A stretch of 64,000 nt of DNA from the NCBI RefSeq assembly GCF_001704415.2, contig NC_030813.1, forward strand, positions 14,278,001 through 14,342,000. Reading direction: 5' to 3'. The DNA comes from Capra hircus (lineage: Eukaryota > Chordata > Mammalia > Artiodactyla > Bovidae). Made by a program: the position numbers and the translations under genes. This document shows, piece by piece, positions 35,276-46,800 of this stretch. The notes beneath the pieces are model-generated. The model was not told the origin of the DNA and did not search any database. It worked only from the letters and a program-made list of their open reading frames with translations. Position 1 is the first letter of the stretch. The number at the start of each line of letters is the position of its first letter.

Positions 35276-35285
35276 GTAGTAGGGT

Positions 35286-36534
35286 TGTCTCAAATGTCAG
35301 TTTCTGGTGCTTTTCTTACTCTACCATGTATAACCATATTTGTATTTTACTTAAGAATTATCTCATAAGTGAAAGATGCCTTATGTTAAGGGCTTTTTAA
35401 TATAACTACATATTCTTAGATATTTTTCAAGACTTGTGTGTTTCATATTGGATTCCTGAACAACTAACTTGAATGCTGTATTTTCAGAAAAAAGAGTTGC
35501 TGTGCTTTTTCTTAAGTAATATCATTGTCAAAGTTATACTTAAATACTCATTACATTTCTGTTTCAAATGACAAATATCCATGCCTAGTATCTCAATAAA
35601 AAGGAAAGTTAGAAAATGATTAAAAACAAGAGCATTTTATTTATCATGTTGTGTGTGTATTACTTTGAATTGCTTTCAAAAAGTAATAAATTATACATCT
35701 AAAGCTTTATGTACTACATTTATTACATAAACTTCAAAATATTTTAAGAAAATAATCATATCTATTGGTCACCAGGTAGTAAAATAAATGCTATTCAACA
35801 ATTTGTTAATAGATTACAGTGTTAACAGATTGGGTTATTTACTTACCATCTTTAATGTTAAAAATGGACAGTCTTTCCAAATATTAAACAGTATTTTAAT
35901 GTACCTTTAATTATGTTTTTGTTTATGTTGCTTCTAAAATTTTAGGTAAGCACTAGCTACATTTTTTTTTATGACTTGTCATTCACTTATTCTAAAGAAC
36001 ATAAAAAAAAGAAAAGGAAGAGAGAAAGAAAAGGCCAGGTAAAAGTTAGGCTCAGGATATTGGGACAGTGTTTAAAAGCCCACACATGAAGCTACTTGTT
36101 GTTGGTTCAAATAATAGGCAAGTAAATGACTAGCAGTTTGGGACCTTTTATGGCAGAACAATGCATGGATGAGCTGAGGGAATTAGTCTCTGAAAGCAGG
36201 CTGGCCCCATTACTAGTAATTATAGTTAATCAGCAACAATTGTCTTGACCAAGATACAGATCAACACTGAGCACTACCTGAACAGGACTAATGAGGGTAA
36301 TGGAGGATGAAGAGAGCATGACTGAACTTAGCAGGGCATGAAATACCCAGAGCACAGGACGCCTTTTCAGTCTCTGTTCACTCTCCAGCTGTTGTTTGAG
36401 GCCAGAAGGCACTACCTTTCTTCGGATCAGGGGACCGCGGCTGTCATTCTCAGCATGGACATGGAAAAGTGGTTAATGTTTAGCACAATGAGCGATGTTT
36501 ATTTACAAGCCCCACACTGCATTAGTGTGGTGGC
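35286..36534. other. Unique DNA, nothing recognised
   Basis: AT-rich with a purine-rich run at 36004-36034. No repeat or exon could be supported. Confidence 0.5.
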
Positions 36535-36665
36535 ACAGTCTTTTAATCCTTGCTACTCAGAATGTGGTTTAAAGACCAACCGAATTGGCATCCTCTAGAA
36601 GTTATGTAGACTCTCGAGCTCCATCACAGACCTGCTGAACTGGAAATGCTGGTGCTCAAACCAAA
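36535..36665 (+). mobile_element. MER5A-like DNA transposon fragment
   Basis: 'actcagaatgtggtttaaag', 'aattggcatcctctagaagt' and 'agacctgctgaactggaaat' fit the order of the non-autonomous hAT element MER5A, with heavy divergence. Confidence 0.5.
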
Positions 36666-37109
36666 AGATGCCCTGGACCTCATTGCTTTATTGTCTCATC
36701 TTAGCTACCCAGGTACAGTTTCATACACAAAGACAAATACCAGTAATTTGCACTCCAGCCTATCATAAAAGAAATGTATTTGAGAAGAAAAAGTCATTTT
36801 TCCCAGGGTTTCTTTAATTCAAGACAACATTAACACTTATAAAAGGGGAGGTCTCTCTGAGAAGAAAGAGCCTATATAAACAGTGGATACTTGACGTCTT
36901 CCACTAAATTAAAAGCACTTTGTTTTTGTTGCAGTACTCTCTTCCAAGAAGCCAGTGAACTTCACTCAGATAATAATTCATTTTTACAGTTGTAGTGGGT
37001 AACCAGTATCATTATTCCTCTTTCATTCAATGTGGAAAGACCATCTGAATCCGGGAAACTTAGGTGATTTGGGTAGCTCTTTCAGTGAAAGTTTTGAGAA
37101 CAAAAATAA

Positions 37110-37305
37110 AAATAGTTTATTTCTAGGATGGATAAACAACAGGCCCTAATGTATAGCACAGGGTTTGAATATCCTGAGATAAACTATAATAGAAAAGACT
37201 ATAAAAAATGTGTATATGTGTATCATTGAGTCACTTTGCTATACAGCTGGGATTGGCACAACATTGTAAATCAACTATAGTTCAATAAAGAAATTTTAAG
37301 TATTT
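37110..37305 (+). mobile_element. L1 3' UTR end
   Basis: 'tggataaacaacaggcccta', 'gtatagcacagggtttgaat', 'gtatcattgagtcactttgc', and the terminal 'ttgtaaatcaactatagttc' with 'aataaag' at 37284. It is 5'-truncated. Confidence 0.85.
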
Positions 37306-37597
37306 TATTTCTGGTCATTCCATTCAATGCACTATATTTTGTGAATGTCAAGGTCTGTTGTAGTGTATTAGATAGTAACCTTCACTGGATGAATTTAATA
37401 CCAGATCGTTAAACTGCATATATTTTAGCTTTGGCTTTGTGGCTCTCAGGTGTTCAAATTGTACATTTAAAGTAGTTTTGATGTGTGTTCTTAAGGACTC
37501 CCAAGATATTTATGTAGTTGCATATATGAAAGGAAGGGAGAAGGTGAACTCACACATATTAAGACTTGGCTATGATGTAATTACTTTACAATTGTTA

Positions 37598-37740
37598 TCT
37601 CATTTATTTCTGACAGCGGCACTGTGAAGAACATATTATTATCCTTATATTTTCCACATGGAAACTGAGGCCAAGACAGACTAAATTATGTAATTTACCT
37701 AATGCAGTAAGTAGAGGAGGCTGAATGCAAATCATATCTG
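37598..37740 (-). mobile_element. MIR SINE
   Basis: The reversed MIR core and 3' part: 'cacatggaaactgaggccaa', 'tgtaatttacctaatgcagt', 'aagtagaggaggctgaatgc'. Confidence 0.75.
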
Positions 37741-38199
37741 CTTGGCAGGAAAATGATCTCTCGGTTTAGTTTACCACACCAAATTTACTTACTCATCTTG
37801 CTTGATGAGGATTTCCGTACACATTGCATATGTCTGGTTATTTGTTATCCAAGCAGAACTGAACAGAGTACTAGAAGACTTCATTACACACAGAATAAAC
37901 CCTTGCTCCATATCTTCTATACTCTTCTTTCCTTCTGCCATGGCCAAATATTTTAAATCTGCTTTTTCTTGCTTTTATATCTGTATTTATATAATATTAT
38001 TACTCATTATTTAATACATCAATTTTAGACATGACCTATTGACTTAACATTTTGGTAGTCTAAGACTGAACCCTTTTCATATTTTCCTCTGTTCTCTAAC
38101 ATTACCTCCCCCCTCCATCCCCCGCCTGTGGTTAATAATCACTTTGTTTAATGTGTTAGGTTTCTATGAACTCTCCATGCTCTTGAAAAGCATAATCTT

Positions 38200-38365
38200 C
38201 AGGATACAGCATGCTTGGGGCTGGTGCATGGGGATGACCCAGAGAGATGTTATGGGGAGGGAGGTGGGAGGGGTGTTCATATTTGGGAACACATGTAAGA
38301 ATTAAAGATTTTAAAATAAAAAAAATAATAAATAAATAAAAAATTTCAAAAAAAAAAAAAAAAAG
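38200..38365 (+). mobile_element. L1-BT 3' end, young, 15-bp TSD
   Basis: A 166-bp 5'-truncated L1: 'acagcatgcttggggctggt', a G-rich box, 'gggaacacatgtaagaatta', then a long A-rich/poly-A tail (38317-38364). The exact 15-bp repeat gaaaagcataatctt lies at 38185-38199 and 38366-38380. The intact TSD and poly-A tail indicate recent age. The 143-codon minus-strand frame at 38156-38587 merely runs through it. Confidence 0.95.
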
Positions 38366-38604
38366 GAAAAGCATAATCTTTTTCTCTGAAGTTCTGGTGC
38401 AGAGTTCATAATCCCAGGGCCCCTCTTCCCTCTTTCTAGTGCTGGATTCCTTGCTTTCTGGATCTGATGTTTCTCTCTTTCTTGGCTGACACATCATGAT
38501 GCTAAAATACACCACATAGTAATTCCCAAGAAATGACATTTTGGAGGTGCATATTCTGAATCTGTCCCTGTCTGAAAATATCAACATTCAATTGACAACC
38601 CAGA

Positions 38605-38900
38605 TGGTGTTCTAGTTATACATTGCTGTACAACACAATGTCCTAAAATCTACCGGCATAACACAAACTCTAAATTTCATAGGCTTAACTCAATAGAGGT
38701 TCATTTCTACCTACCTCACTGTCTAAAGGGTGAGGGAAGAAGTTTGCAAGGGTTTACTTCCCACCATGTGGTAAGCTGGAAATCCAGCCACCTTTCAACT
38801 CACTGTACAATAATCCCCTCCCCTAGGACCTCAACAGACTCCTGGACGCTCTGCATGTTAGGGAAAGAGAGTCCATACAGGATAGTATGGGGTAATTTCA
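38605..38900 (+). mobile_element. Possible old repeat, unclassified
   Basis: 'gttatacattgctgtacaac' and 'cataggcttaactcaataga' resemble an old mammalian interspersed repeat that I cannot name reliably. Confidence 0.3.
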
Positions 38901-39029
38901 GACTGCGAATTTACATACGTTTGTCCATGTGACTATGACTAAATTCAGTTGAAACCTGGAAGTGTAGATGAAATGTTAAGAGAAAAGTGGAAAATACAAA
39001 AAGGGATAAGTCTGTAGACTATCTTAGAC

Positions 39030-39610
39030 TGTCTTTCTTCTGTTATATATTCTTGCCTCTTTTGTCATAGAGTAATTGACTATAGGTGCATGGTTTTGTT
39101 TCTGAGCTCTCTATTCTATTCCATTGATCTGTGTATCTGTTCTTGCGCCAGTATCATGCTGTTTTAATTACCATGGCTTCACAGTATAGTCTGAAGTTAG
39201 AGTGTGATACTTCCAGCTTTGTTCTTTTTTTTTTTTGTTCTGTAAGATTGATTTAGCAATTTGGTGTCTTTTTTTGGTTCCATATAGATTTTAGGATTAT
39301 TTATTATAGTTCTGTGAAAAGAATATCATTGGTATTTTGATAGAGGTTGCACTAAATCCGTAGATTGCTTTGTGTAGTATTAACATTTTAGGACTATTAA
39401 TTCTTCCATTCCAAGATCATGGGGTAGGTATCTTTCCACTTCTTTGTATCATCTTTAATTTTTTTCATCAGTGTTCTAAATTTTCAAAATATAGGTTCTT
39501 TATCTTCTTGTTTAACTTTATTGCTAGATATTTTATTCTTTCTGATAGTTCATTAGTAGTATATAGGAAAGTGGCAAATTTCTGTGTATTAATCTTGTAT
39601 CCTTAAAATT
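39030..39610 (-). mobile_element. L1 ORF2 fragment, endonuclease-RT interval
   Basis: Plus-strand phrases (reverse of ORF2): 'tattctattccattgatctg', 'tgccagtatcatgctgtttt'-like, 'accatggcttcacagtatag', 'tctttccacttctttgtatc'. It is internal L1 without 3' UTR, old and full of stops. Confidence 0.8.
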
Positions 39611-40689
39611 TCATATATTAGGTATCTGGGGACAGGGCCATGTAACGAATGACTTCTAAGTCTGTGTGGATTAAGCTGCCATTAGTGATATGAAGAAATG
39701 AAAGAGAAGTTGTTTGGGCAGGAATGAATTATAGATACTTAGTGAAATGAAATTAAACACAAAATTTCTAATGCTTAATCCCTTCAGGGAATATTTATTC
39801 CATAAACTCCACTACAGAAAAAACCTTGTGGTTGGTGTTGTGGCTGATGAAAATACGTTCAACACATGATAGCTATTCAGTAGGATCACTGCACGATGTA
39901 GTTTTTCATTATGTTGGACTAATATATATCAAAGTACCAAACCCATTTCTAAAATATCCTATCTGGGACTCAGGTTTCTCAGTTCTTCTCATTTGTAAAA
40001 TAAAATGATTATGCACAAAATAGAGTCAATGGACCATTAGCATCTATGTTACCTGGGAACGTGTTAAAAGTGCAGAATCTTGAGCTCCAATATGACCCAC
40101 TGAATCAGAATTGACATTTTTGTCAGTTGTGCAGATAACTAGTCCTACCCATCCGCAGAAACTTGAATTAAAGTTTTACTGAGCATGGCCACCAGAGCAA
40201 GACCCAGTTTTCCCCACAAACAGTCCCTCCCATCAGGAAGCTTTGCAAGCCTCTTATCCTCATCCATCAGATGACAGACAGAATGAAAACCACAATCACA
40301 GAAAACTAACCAAAATGATCACATGGGCCACAGCCTTGTGTAACTCAATGAAACTATGAGCCATGCTGTACTGGTCCACCCAAGGCAGAAGGGTCATGGT
40401 GGAGAGTTCTGACAAAAAGTGGTTCTCTGGATAAAGGAATGACAAACCACTTCAACATTCTTGCCTTGAGAACCCCAGGAACAGTATAAAAAGGCAAAAA
40501 GATATGACACTGAAAGATGAACCCACCAGGTCAGTAGGTGTCCAATATGCTACTGGGAAAAGTGGAGAGAGCTCCAGAAAAATGAAGAGGCGGAGCCAAA
40601 GCAGAAATGACACCCAGTTCTGGATATGACTGGTGATGGAATAAAGTCTAATAAAATTGGAAAGAACAATATTAAATAAGAACATGGAA

Positions 40690-41480
40690 TGTTCTGTCCA
40701 TGAATTGAGGTGGATTGGAAGTGGTCAAAGAGGAAATAGCAAGGGTGAACACCAACATTTTAGGAATCAGTGAACTAAAATCTAAGGGAACAGGTGAATT
40801 TATTTTAGATGAACATTATATCTACTACTGTGGGCAAGAATACCTTAGAAGAAATTCAGTGGCCCTCTTGTCAACAAGAGTCCAAAATGCAGTACTTGGT
40901 TGCAGTCTCAAAAACGATTATCTCAGTTCAATTCCAAGGCAAGCCATACAATGTCACAATAATCCAAGTCTATGTCCCAATCACTAATGCTGAAAAAGCT
41001 GAAGTTGGACAGTTCTAGGAAGACCTACAACCCTCTAGAAATAGCACCAAAACGATGTCCCTTTCATCATAGTGGATTGGAATGCAAAAGTAGGCAGGAG
41101 ATAGCTGGATTAACAGGCATATTTGGCATTGGATTACAAAATGAAGCAGGGAAAAGGCTAACAGCATTTTGCCAAGAGAATACACTAGTTACAGCAAAAG
41201 CCCTCTTCCAAAAACACAAGAGATGACTCTACAAATGGACATCACCAGATTGTCAATACCAAAATAAGATTGATTATATTTTTTGCAGCCAAAGATGGAG
41301 AAGCTCTATACAGTCAGTGAAAACAAGACTGGGGGCTGACTGTTTCACAGATCATGAATTCCTTATTGCCAATTTCAGACTTAAGTTGAGGAAAGTAGGG
41401 AAAACCAATAGGCCATCCAGGTACAAACTCAGTCAAATCCCTTATGATTATACAGTGAAAGTGGCAAATAGATTCAAGGG
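40690..41480 (+). pseudogene. BovB endonuclease domain, broken
   Basis: Pieces of the endonuclease can be read in three frames: NILGISELKS near 40765, IIQVYVPITNAEKAEVGQF near 40960, DWNAKVG-like codons at 41072-41092, and DHEFLIANFRLKLRKVGKTN at 41350-41410, which keeps the paired Asp-His of the active-site end. Stops (e.g. TAG at 41016) and frameshifts interrupt it at least four times, so no enzyme can be made. Confidence 0.85.
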
Positions 41481-43214
41481 ATTAGATCTAATAGAGTGTC
41501 TGAAGAACTATGAATGGAGGTTTGTAACATTGCACAGCAAGCGGTGACCAAAACCATTCCCAAGAAAAAGAAATGCAAGAAGGCAAAATGGTTGTCTGAG
41601 GAGGCCTTACAAATAGCTGAGAAAAGAAGAGAAGTGAAAGGCAAAGGAGAAAGGGAAAGATGATCCATCTGAATGCAGAGTTCCAAAAAATAGCAAGGAA
41701 AGATAAGAATACTTTCTTAAGTGAACAATGCAAAGAAATAGGGGACAGCAATAGAATTGGGAAAACTGGAGATCTCTTGAAGAAAATTAGAGATACCAAG
41801 GGAATATTTCATGCAAAGATGGGCACAATAATGTGAAGAAATGGTATGGACCTAACAGAAGCAGAAGATATTAAGAAGAGGTGGCAAGAATACACAGAAG
41901 AACTGTACAAAAAAGATCTTCACGACCAAGATAACCACAATGGTGTGATCACTCACCTAGAGCCAGACATCCTGGAATGCAAAGTCAAGTGAGCCTTAGG
42001 AAGCATCACTATGAACAAAGCTAGTAGAGGTGATGGAATTCCAACTGAGCTATTTCAAATCCTAAAAGATGATGCTGTGAAAGTGCTGTATTCAATATGC
42101 CAGCAAATTTGGAAAACTCAGCAGTGGCCACAGGACTGAAAAAGGTCAGTTTTCATTCCAGTCCCACAGAAAGGCAATGCCAAAGAATGCTCAAACTACC
42201 GCATGATTGCACTCATTTCACATGCTAGCAAAGTAATGCTCAAAATTATCCAGCCAGGCTTCAAGAGTTGGTGAAGCATGAACTTCCAGATATTCAAGCT
42301 GGGTTCAGAAATGGCAAAAGAACCAGAGATCAAATTGCTGACATCCATTGGATCATTGAAAAAGCAAGAGAGTTCCAGAAAAACATCTCCTTTTGCATTG
42401 TTGACTAAACCAAAGCCTTTGACTGTGTGGATCACAATAAACTGTGGAAAATTCTTAAAGAGATGGTGTCGGGAGCCGCGTTAGGCATTTGACAAAATGG
42501 AGGCATGGCCCCAACTCCCTCTCCTTGTCCCACAGGCATTAACCCGGGATGAAGGAGTTAGGCCTTGTGATTCTGACTTGTTTTTCCTCTCCTTGGCTGA
42601 GTTGACTGAAAGGAATATTAAGGTGCTTATTGTTCTTGAGAGGAGCATGAGAAGGCATAAAGCCTTCTTCAGGTGTGCTCAGAAAATAATTCATAAAGTT
42701 AGTCATTGACATTTGTTCAAGGACTTTTACAAAAGAGTGTTCCAGGGTGAGCACATAGGCTGCAGCTTGAGGCCATGAGAAGGATTTCTATCTGAAGCCT
42801 ATTTATGAGGAAAGTGTTTATGGCAAAGGAGTTTGCTGAATTTAGGGCTTATGAATAATTAAAATAGTTAGAAGCTAAAGATTTAGGGAATGTTGTAATG
42901 TTAGCATATTCTACTATAGCTTATAGAGATTAGGAACTTTAGAGATATTAATAGCTAGAAGCCCTTTTTAAGAAATAGTGAGCTTAGGATACTAGGGGCA
43001 AACAGGACTTAGAAAGATAAGAAATAAACAGAAATATGGTATGCAGTCCAGACATTAGCATGATGTATTCACAAGGACACATGAGAAAAAGTAGATAAGA
43101 GAATTGCTGAGGCAGGAACTCCTTTTGAGGGGCAACAATGATTTATGGAAACAACAAATCTGGGTCAGTGGGAACTGAAAATGTTAAACCTCTGACCTAA
43201 TGCTTTTGTAAAAG

Positions 43215-43222
43215 TATAAAAG
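43215..43222 (+). promoter_or_regulatory. LTR TATA box
   Basis: TATAAAAG inside the solo LTR, 127 bases before its 3' end, in the position of the U3 core promoter. Whether it is active is unknown. Confidence 0.7.
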
Positions 43223-43238
43223 AGAATCTTAAGCTTGA

Positions 43239-43244
43239 AATAAA
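43239..43244 (+). terminator. LTR polyadenylation signal AATAAA
   Basis: AATAAA lies 17 bases after the TATA box, followed about 85 bases later by a CT/TG-rich end. A short R region with the signal close behind the TATA box is common in betaretrovirus-like LTRs. Confidence 0.65.
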
Positions 43245-44344
43245 TATGCATCCCAAGAAAACTGAGAGGCTGCATCATTTCTTGCTGACACCGCTCATCT
43301 CTTCACGTTGATTCCCTGGCTGCTGGAGCTGGACTCCGGCAAGATGGGAGTACCAGGCCGCCTCACCTGCCTCCTGAGAGATCTGTATGCAGTTAGAACC
43401 AGACATGGAACAACAGACTGGTTTCAAATCAGGAAAAGAGTATGTCAAGGCTGTATATTGTCACCCTGATTATTTAACTTATATGCAGAGCACACCCTGC
43501 AAAATGCTGGGCTGGATGAAGCACAGGCTGGAGGCAAGATTGCAGGGAGAAATATCAATAATTTCAGACACACAGATGATAGGACCCTTATGGCAAAAAG
43601 CAAAGAACTAAAGAGCCTCTTGATGAAAGTGAAAGAGGAGAGCAAAAAAGCCGACTTAAAACTCAACATTCAGAAAACTAACATCATGACCTCCAGTCTC
43701 ATCACTTCATGTCAAATAGGGAAATAATGGAAACAGTGAGAGACTTTATTTTCTTGGGCTCCAAAATCACTTCAGATGGTGATTGCAGCCATGAAACTGA
43801 AAGATGCTTGCTCCTTGGAAGAAAAGCTATGATCGACCTAGACAGCATATTGAAAACAGAGACAATACTTTGCCAGCAAAGGCCCATTTAGTCCAAGCTC
43901 TGGTTTTTCTAGTAGTCATGTATGGACATGAGAGTTGGACTATAAAGAAAGCTGAGCACTGGAGAATTGATGCTTTTGAACTATTGTGATGGAGAAGACT
44001 CTTGAGAGTCCCTTGGATTGCAAGGAGATCCAACCAGTCAATCCTAAAGGAAATTAGTCCTGAGTATTCATTGGAAGGACTGATGCTGAAGGTGAAACTC
44101 CAGTAGTTTGGCCACCTGAAGCAAATAACAGACTCATTTGAAAAGACCCTGATGCTGGGAAAGATTGAAAGCAGGAGGAGAAGGGGATGACAGAAGGTGG
44201 TTGGATTGCATCACTGACTTGTTGGACGTGAGTCTGAGCTAGCTCCAGGAGTTGGTGCTGGACAGGGAAGTCTGGCGTGCTGCAGTCCACGAGGTCACAG
44301 AATTGCATATGATTGAGCGACTGAACTAACTGAACTGAACTGAA

Positions 44345-45056
44345 GAATACACAGAAGAACTATGTAAAAAAAATCTTAATTACCCAGATAACCACAGTGG
44401 TGAGGTCGCTCACCTAGAGCCGGATATCCTGTACTGTGGAGTCAAGTGAGCCTTATAAAGCATCACTATGAACAAAGCCAGTAGAGATCATGTAATTCCA
44501 GTTGAGCTATTTAAAATCCTAAAAGATGATGTTGTTAAAGTTCTGCACTCAATATATCAGTAAATTTGGAAAACTCTGCACTGGACACAGGACTGGAAAA
44601 GGTCAGTTTTCATGCCAATCCCAAAGAAGGGCAATGCCAGAGAATGTTTAACTACAGCACAGTCATGCTCATTTCACATGCTAGTAGGGCAATTCTCAAA
44701 ATTCTTCAGGCGAGGCTTCAACAGTACAGGAACTGAAAACTTTCAGATGTAACACTGGGTTTCTAAAAGGCAGAGGAACTAGAGATCACACTGCCAACAT
44801 CCATAAGATGATAGAAAAAAGCAAGGGATTCCAGAAAAACATCTGCCAGCACATTGGAAAGACCCTGATGCTGGGAAATCTGGAGGGCAGAAAGAGAAGT
44901 GGGTGACAGAGGATGAGATGGTTGGATGGCATCATCGGCTCAATAGACATGAGTTTGAGCAAATTCAGGGAGATAGTGAAGGACGGGGAAGCCTGATATG
45001 CTGCAGTCCGTGGAATTGCAAAAAGCTGGACACAACTTAGCAACTGAACAACAAAA
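44345..45056 (+). mobile_element. Second BovB, internally deleted, in tandem
   Basis: It starts abruptly at 'gaatacacagaagaactatg' (a phrase also at 41887 in the first copy), runs through the front part of the reverse transcriptase to 44847, then jumps at 44848 to the 3' end (LEKTLMLG box) and finishes with an AACAACAAAAC tail. About 1.4 kb between these points is missing. It is more diverged than the first copy. Confidence 0.85.
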
Positions 45057-45097
45057 CAGGTGATTAGTATGACATTACATTTTGAGAACTGCTCTGT

Positions 45098-45382
45098 TAG
45101 ATGATCTTTCACCTCCCAGAGTCTGTAATTATAGAGCTGAGTCACCTCCTTCCCTCGTAGGAAACCCAGGTATGGGTTTCGATCTCTGCCAACATATGTT
45201 AGTATAGAATCTGGAGAACTGGTGGTATGATTAACAAATCAGCTGTGAAAACCAGTCAGAATATATGTAGAACAACTTGCATTATCTAGATAGGAAACAG
45301 AGGTGCTATATTTTGTCTCTTACATGGTTAAAACTTGCTTACAGGAAAAACACATATTCTAGAAGTAGTCTATAGGGACTTA
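45098..45382. other. Unique DNA, nothing recognised
   Basis: A short interval between two BovB blocks without recognised content. Confidence 0.5.
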
Positions 45383-46391
45383 GATGATACTGTGAAAGTG
45401 CTGCACTCATTATGCCAGCAAATTTGGAAAACTCAGCAGTGGCCACAGGACTGGAAAAGGTCACTTTTTATTCCAATCCCACAGAAAGGCAATTCCAAAG
45501 AATGCTCAAACTATTGGACAATTGCACTCACCTCACACACTAGTAAAGTGATGCTTAAAATTCTCCAAGTCAGGCTCCAGCAATACGTGAACGATGAACT
45601 TCCAGATGTTCAAGCTGGTTTTAGAAAAGGCAGAGGAACCACAGATCAAGTTGCCAACATCTGTTGGATCATCCAAAAAGCAGGAGAGTTCCAGAGAAAC
45701 ATCTATGTCTGCTTTATTGACTACGCCAAGGCCTTTAATTGTGTGGATCACAATAAACTGGAAAATTCTGAAAGAGATGGGAATACCTGACCACCTAACC
45801 TGCCTCTTGAGAAACTTGTATTCAGGTCAGGAAGCAACAGTTAGAACTGGACATGGAACAACAGGCTGGTTCCAAATAGGAAAAGGAGTACATCAAGGCT
45901 GTATATTGTCACCCTACTGATTTAACTTACATGCAGAGTACATCATGAGAAACACTGGGCTGGATGAAGCACAAGCTGGAATCAAGATTGCTGGGAGAAA
46001 TATCAATAACCTCAGATATGCAGATGACACCATCCTTATGTCAGAAAATGAAGAACTAAAGAGCCTCTTGATGAAAGTGAAAAAGGAGAGTGAAAAAGTT
46101 GGCTTAAAGCTCAACATTCAGAAAACTAAGATCATGGCATCCGGACGTATCACTTCATGGGAAATAGATGGGGCAACAGTGGAAACAGTGGCTAACCTTA
46201 TTTTTTTGAGCTCCAAAATCACTGCAGATGGTGACTGCAGCCATGAAATTAAAAGATGCTTACTCCTTGGAAGGAAAGTTATGACCAACCTAGACAGCAT
46301 ATTAAAAAGCAGAGATATTACTTTTTCAACAAAGGTCCATCTAATCAAAGTTATATTTTTTCCAGTGGTCATGTATGGATGTGAGAGTTAG
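45383..46391 (+). pseudogene. BovB reverse transcriptase fragment, three breaks
   Basis: RTE-type RT boxes in order: VQAGFRKGRGTTDQ (about 45606-45647), box A FIDYAKAFNCVDHNKL (about 45711-45758; the usual FDCV reads FNCV), box B region GKGVHQGCILSP (about 45880-45915), and box C RYADDTIL (46014-46037) with both catalytic aspartates kept. Breaks: a 2-base deletion near 45759 shifts the frame, a TGA at 45918 replaces a Cys/Leu codon before FNL, and the TAG at 46388 ends the last frame. The endonuclease half is absent. It cannot make an active enzyme. Confidence 0.88.
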
Positions 46392-46800
46392 ACTGTAAAG
46401 AAAGCTGAGTGCCGAAGAATTGATGCTTTTGAACTGTGGTGATGGATAAGACTCAAGAGTCCCCTGGCCTGCAAGGAGATCCAGCCAGTCCATCCTAAAG
46501 GAGACCAGTCATGGGTGTTCATTGGAAGGAGTGATGTTGAAGCTGAAGCTCCAATACTTTGGCCACCTCATGCGAAGAGCTGACTCATTTGAAAAGACCC
46601 TGATGCTGGGAAAGATTGAAGACAGGAAGACAAGGGGACAACAGAGGATGAGATGGTCGGATGGCCTCACTGACTCAATGGACATGGGTTTGGGTGGACT
46701 CCGGGAGTTTATGTTGGATAGGGAGGCCTGGTGTGCTGTGCTTTATGGGGTTGCAAAGAGTCAGACACGATTGAGTGACTGAGCTGAAGTGAACTGAACT
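45383..46800 (+). mobile_element. BovB, 1.4 kb, with recognisable reverse transcriptase
   Basis: 5'-truncated within the RT lead-in ('gatactgtgaaagtgctgca') and complete to the 3' tail. It is the most legible RT in the window; see the pseudogene entry. The C-terminal region has a TAG in place of the Trp of the GCESW box at 46388, then remains readable in 46522-46782 (MLKLKLQYFGHLMRRADSFE). Confidence 0.93.

Larger units (their letters stand above)
42467..43341 (+). mobile_element. Solo LTR, class II ERV (BTLTR1-like), 6-bp TSD
   Basis: An 875-bp element begins TGTCGGGAGCCGCG and ends CTCCGGCA, with TG...CA ends. It is flanked by the exact 6-bp duplication agatgg at 42461-42466 and 43342-43347; 6 bp is usual for class II (betaretrovirus-like, ERVK) integration. 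A TATA box and an AATAAA signal follow the order expected of a plus-strand LTR. There are no internal viral genes, so the proviral middle was probably removed by LTR-LTR recombination. The host BovB reads on in register on both sides, so the LTR is younger than the BovB. Confidence 0.93.
42000..43600 (+). pseudogene. BovB reverse transcriptase, broken and LTR-split
   Basis: Box A is recognisable near 42398-42440, but TATGCC has become TAAACC, putting a stop inside it. The fold then breaks at 42467 where the solo LTR enters. After the LTR, fragments such as DWFQIRKRVCQGCILSP-like codons are seen near 43420-43460. The catalytic box C near 43570 reads 'cacacagatgatagg', so the YADD motif is lost (HTDD). 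Confidence 0.82.
40140..44344 (+). mobile_element. BovB, near full length, split by a solo LTR
   Basis: BovB is an RTE-clade LINE whose single ORF carries an apurinic-type endonuclease and a reverse transcriptase; the RNA is copied directly at the cut site. Without the LTR (42467-43341 and one 6-bp TSD) this copy is about 3.3 kb, close to the family's full length of about 3.2 kb. Order: 5' leader (40140-40690), endonuclease (40690-41480), linker (41480-42000), reverse transcriptase (42000-43600), C-terminal region and CTGAACTGAACTGAA tail (44344). A 14-base deletion follows 43394. Stops and frameshifts throughout make it inactive. The leader segment near 40420-40510 is homologous to the Bov-A monomer body, consistent with Bov-A having arisen from BovB. 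Confidence 0.92.
40021..45097 (+). mobile_element. MER5A split by about 4.9 kb of BovB
   Basis: The left half at 40021-40139 ('accattagcatctatgttac', 'tgacccactgaatcagaatt') and the right terminus at 45057-45097 ('aggtgattagtatgacatta', 'tttgagaactgctctg') fit one MER5A-type element opened by the BovB insertion(s). The exact break points are not resolved. Confidence 0.6.

Noticed and set aside
36835..36890. TATA-like motifs (tataaaa, tatataaa) as a promoter
   Set aside because: AT-rich background, no CpG enrichment, no downstream exon.
38156..38587. 143-codon minus-strand frame
   Set aside because: It runs through the poly-A tail and body of the young L1; its Phe-rich stretch is poly-T.
42467..43341. 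Provirus with genes
   Set aside because: Only one LTR is present between matching 6-bp duplications; no gag, pol or env sequence.
40140..44344. Active BovB
   Set aside because: Stops, frameshifts, loss of YADD and the LTR insertion rule out a functional protein.
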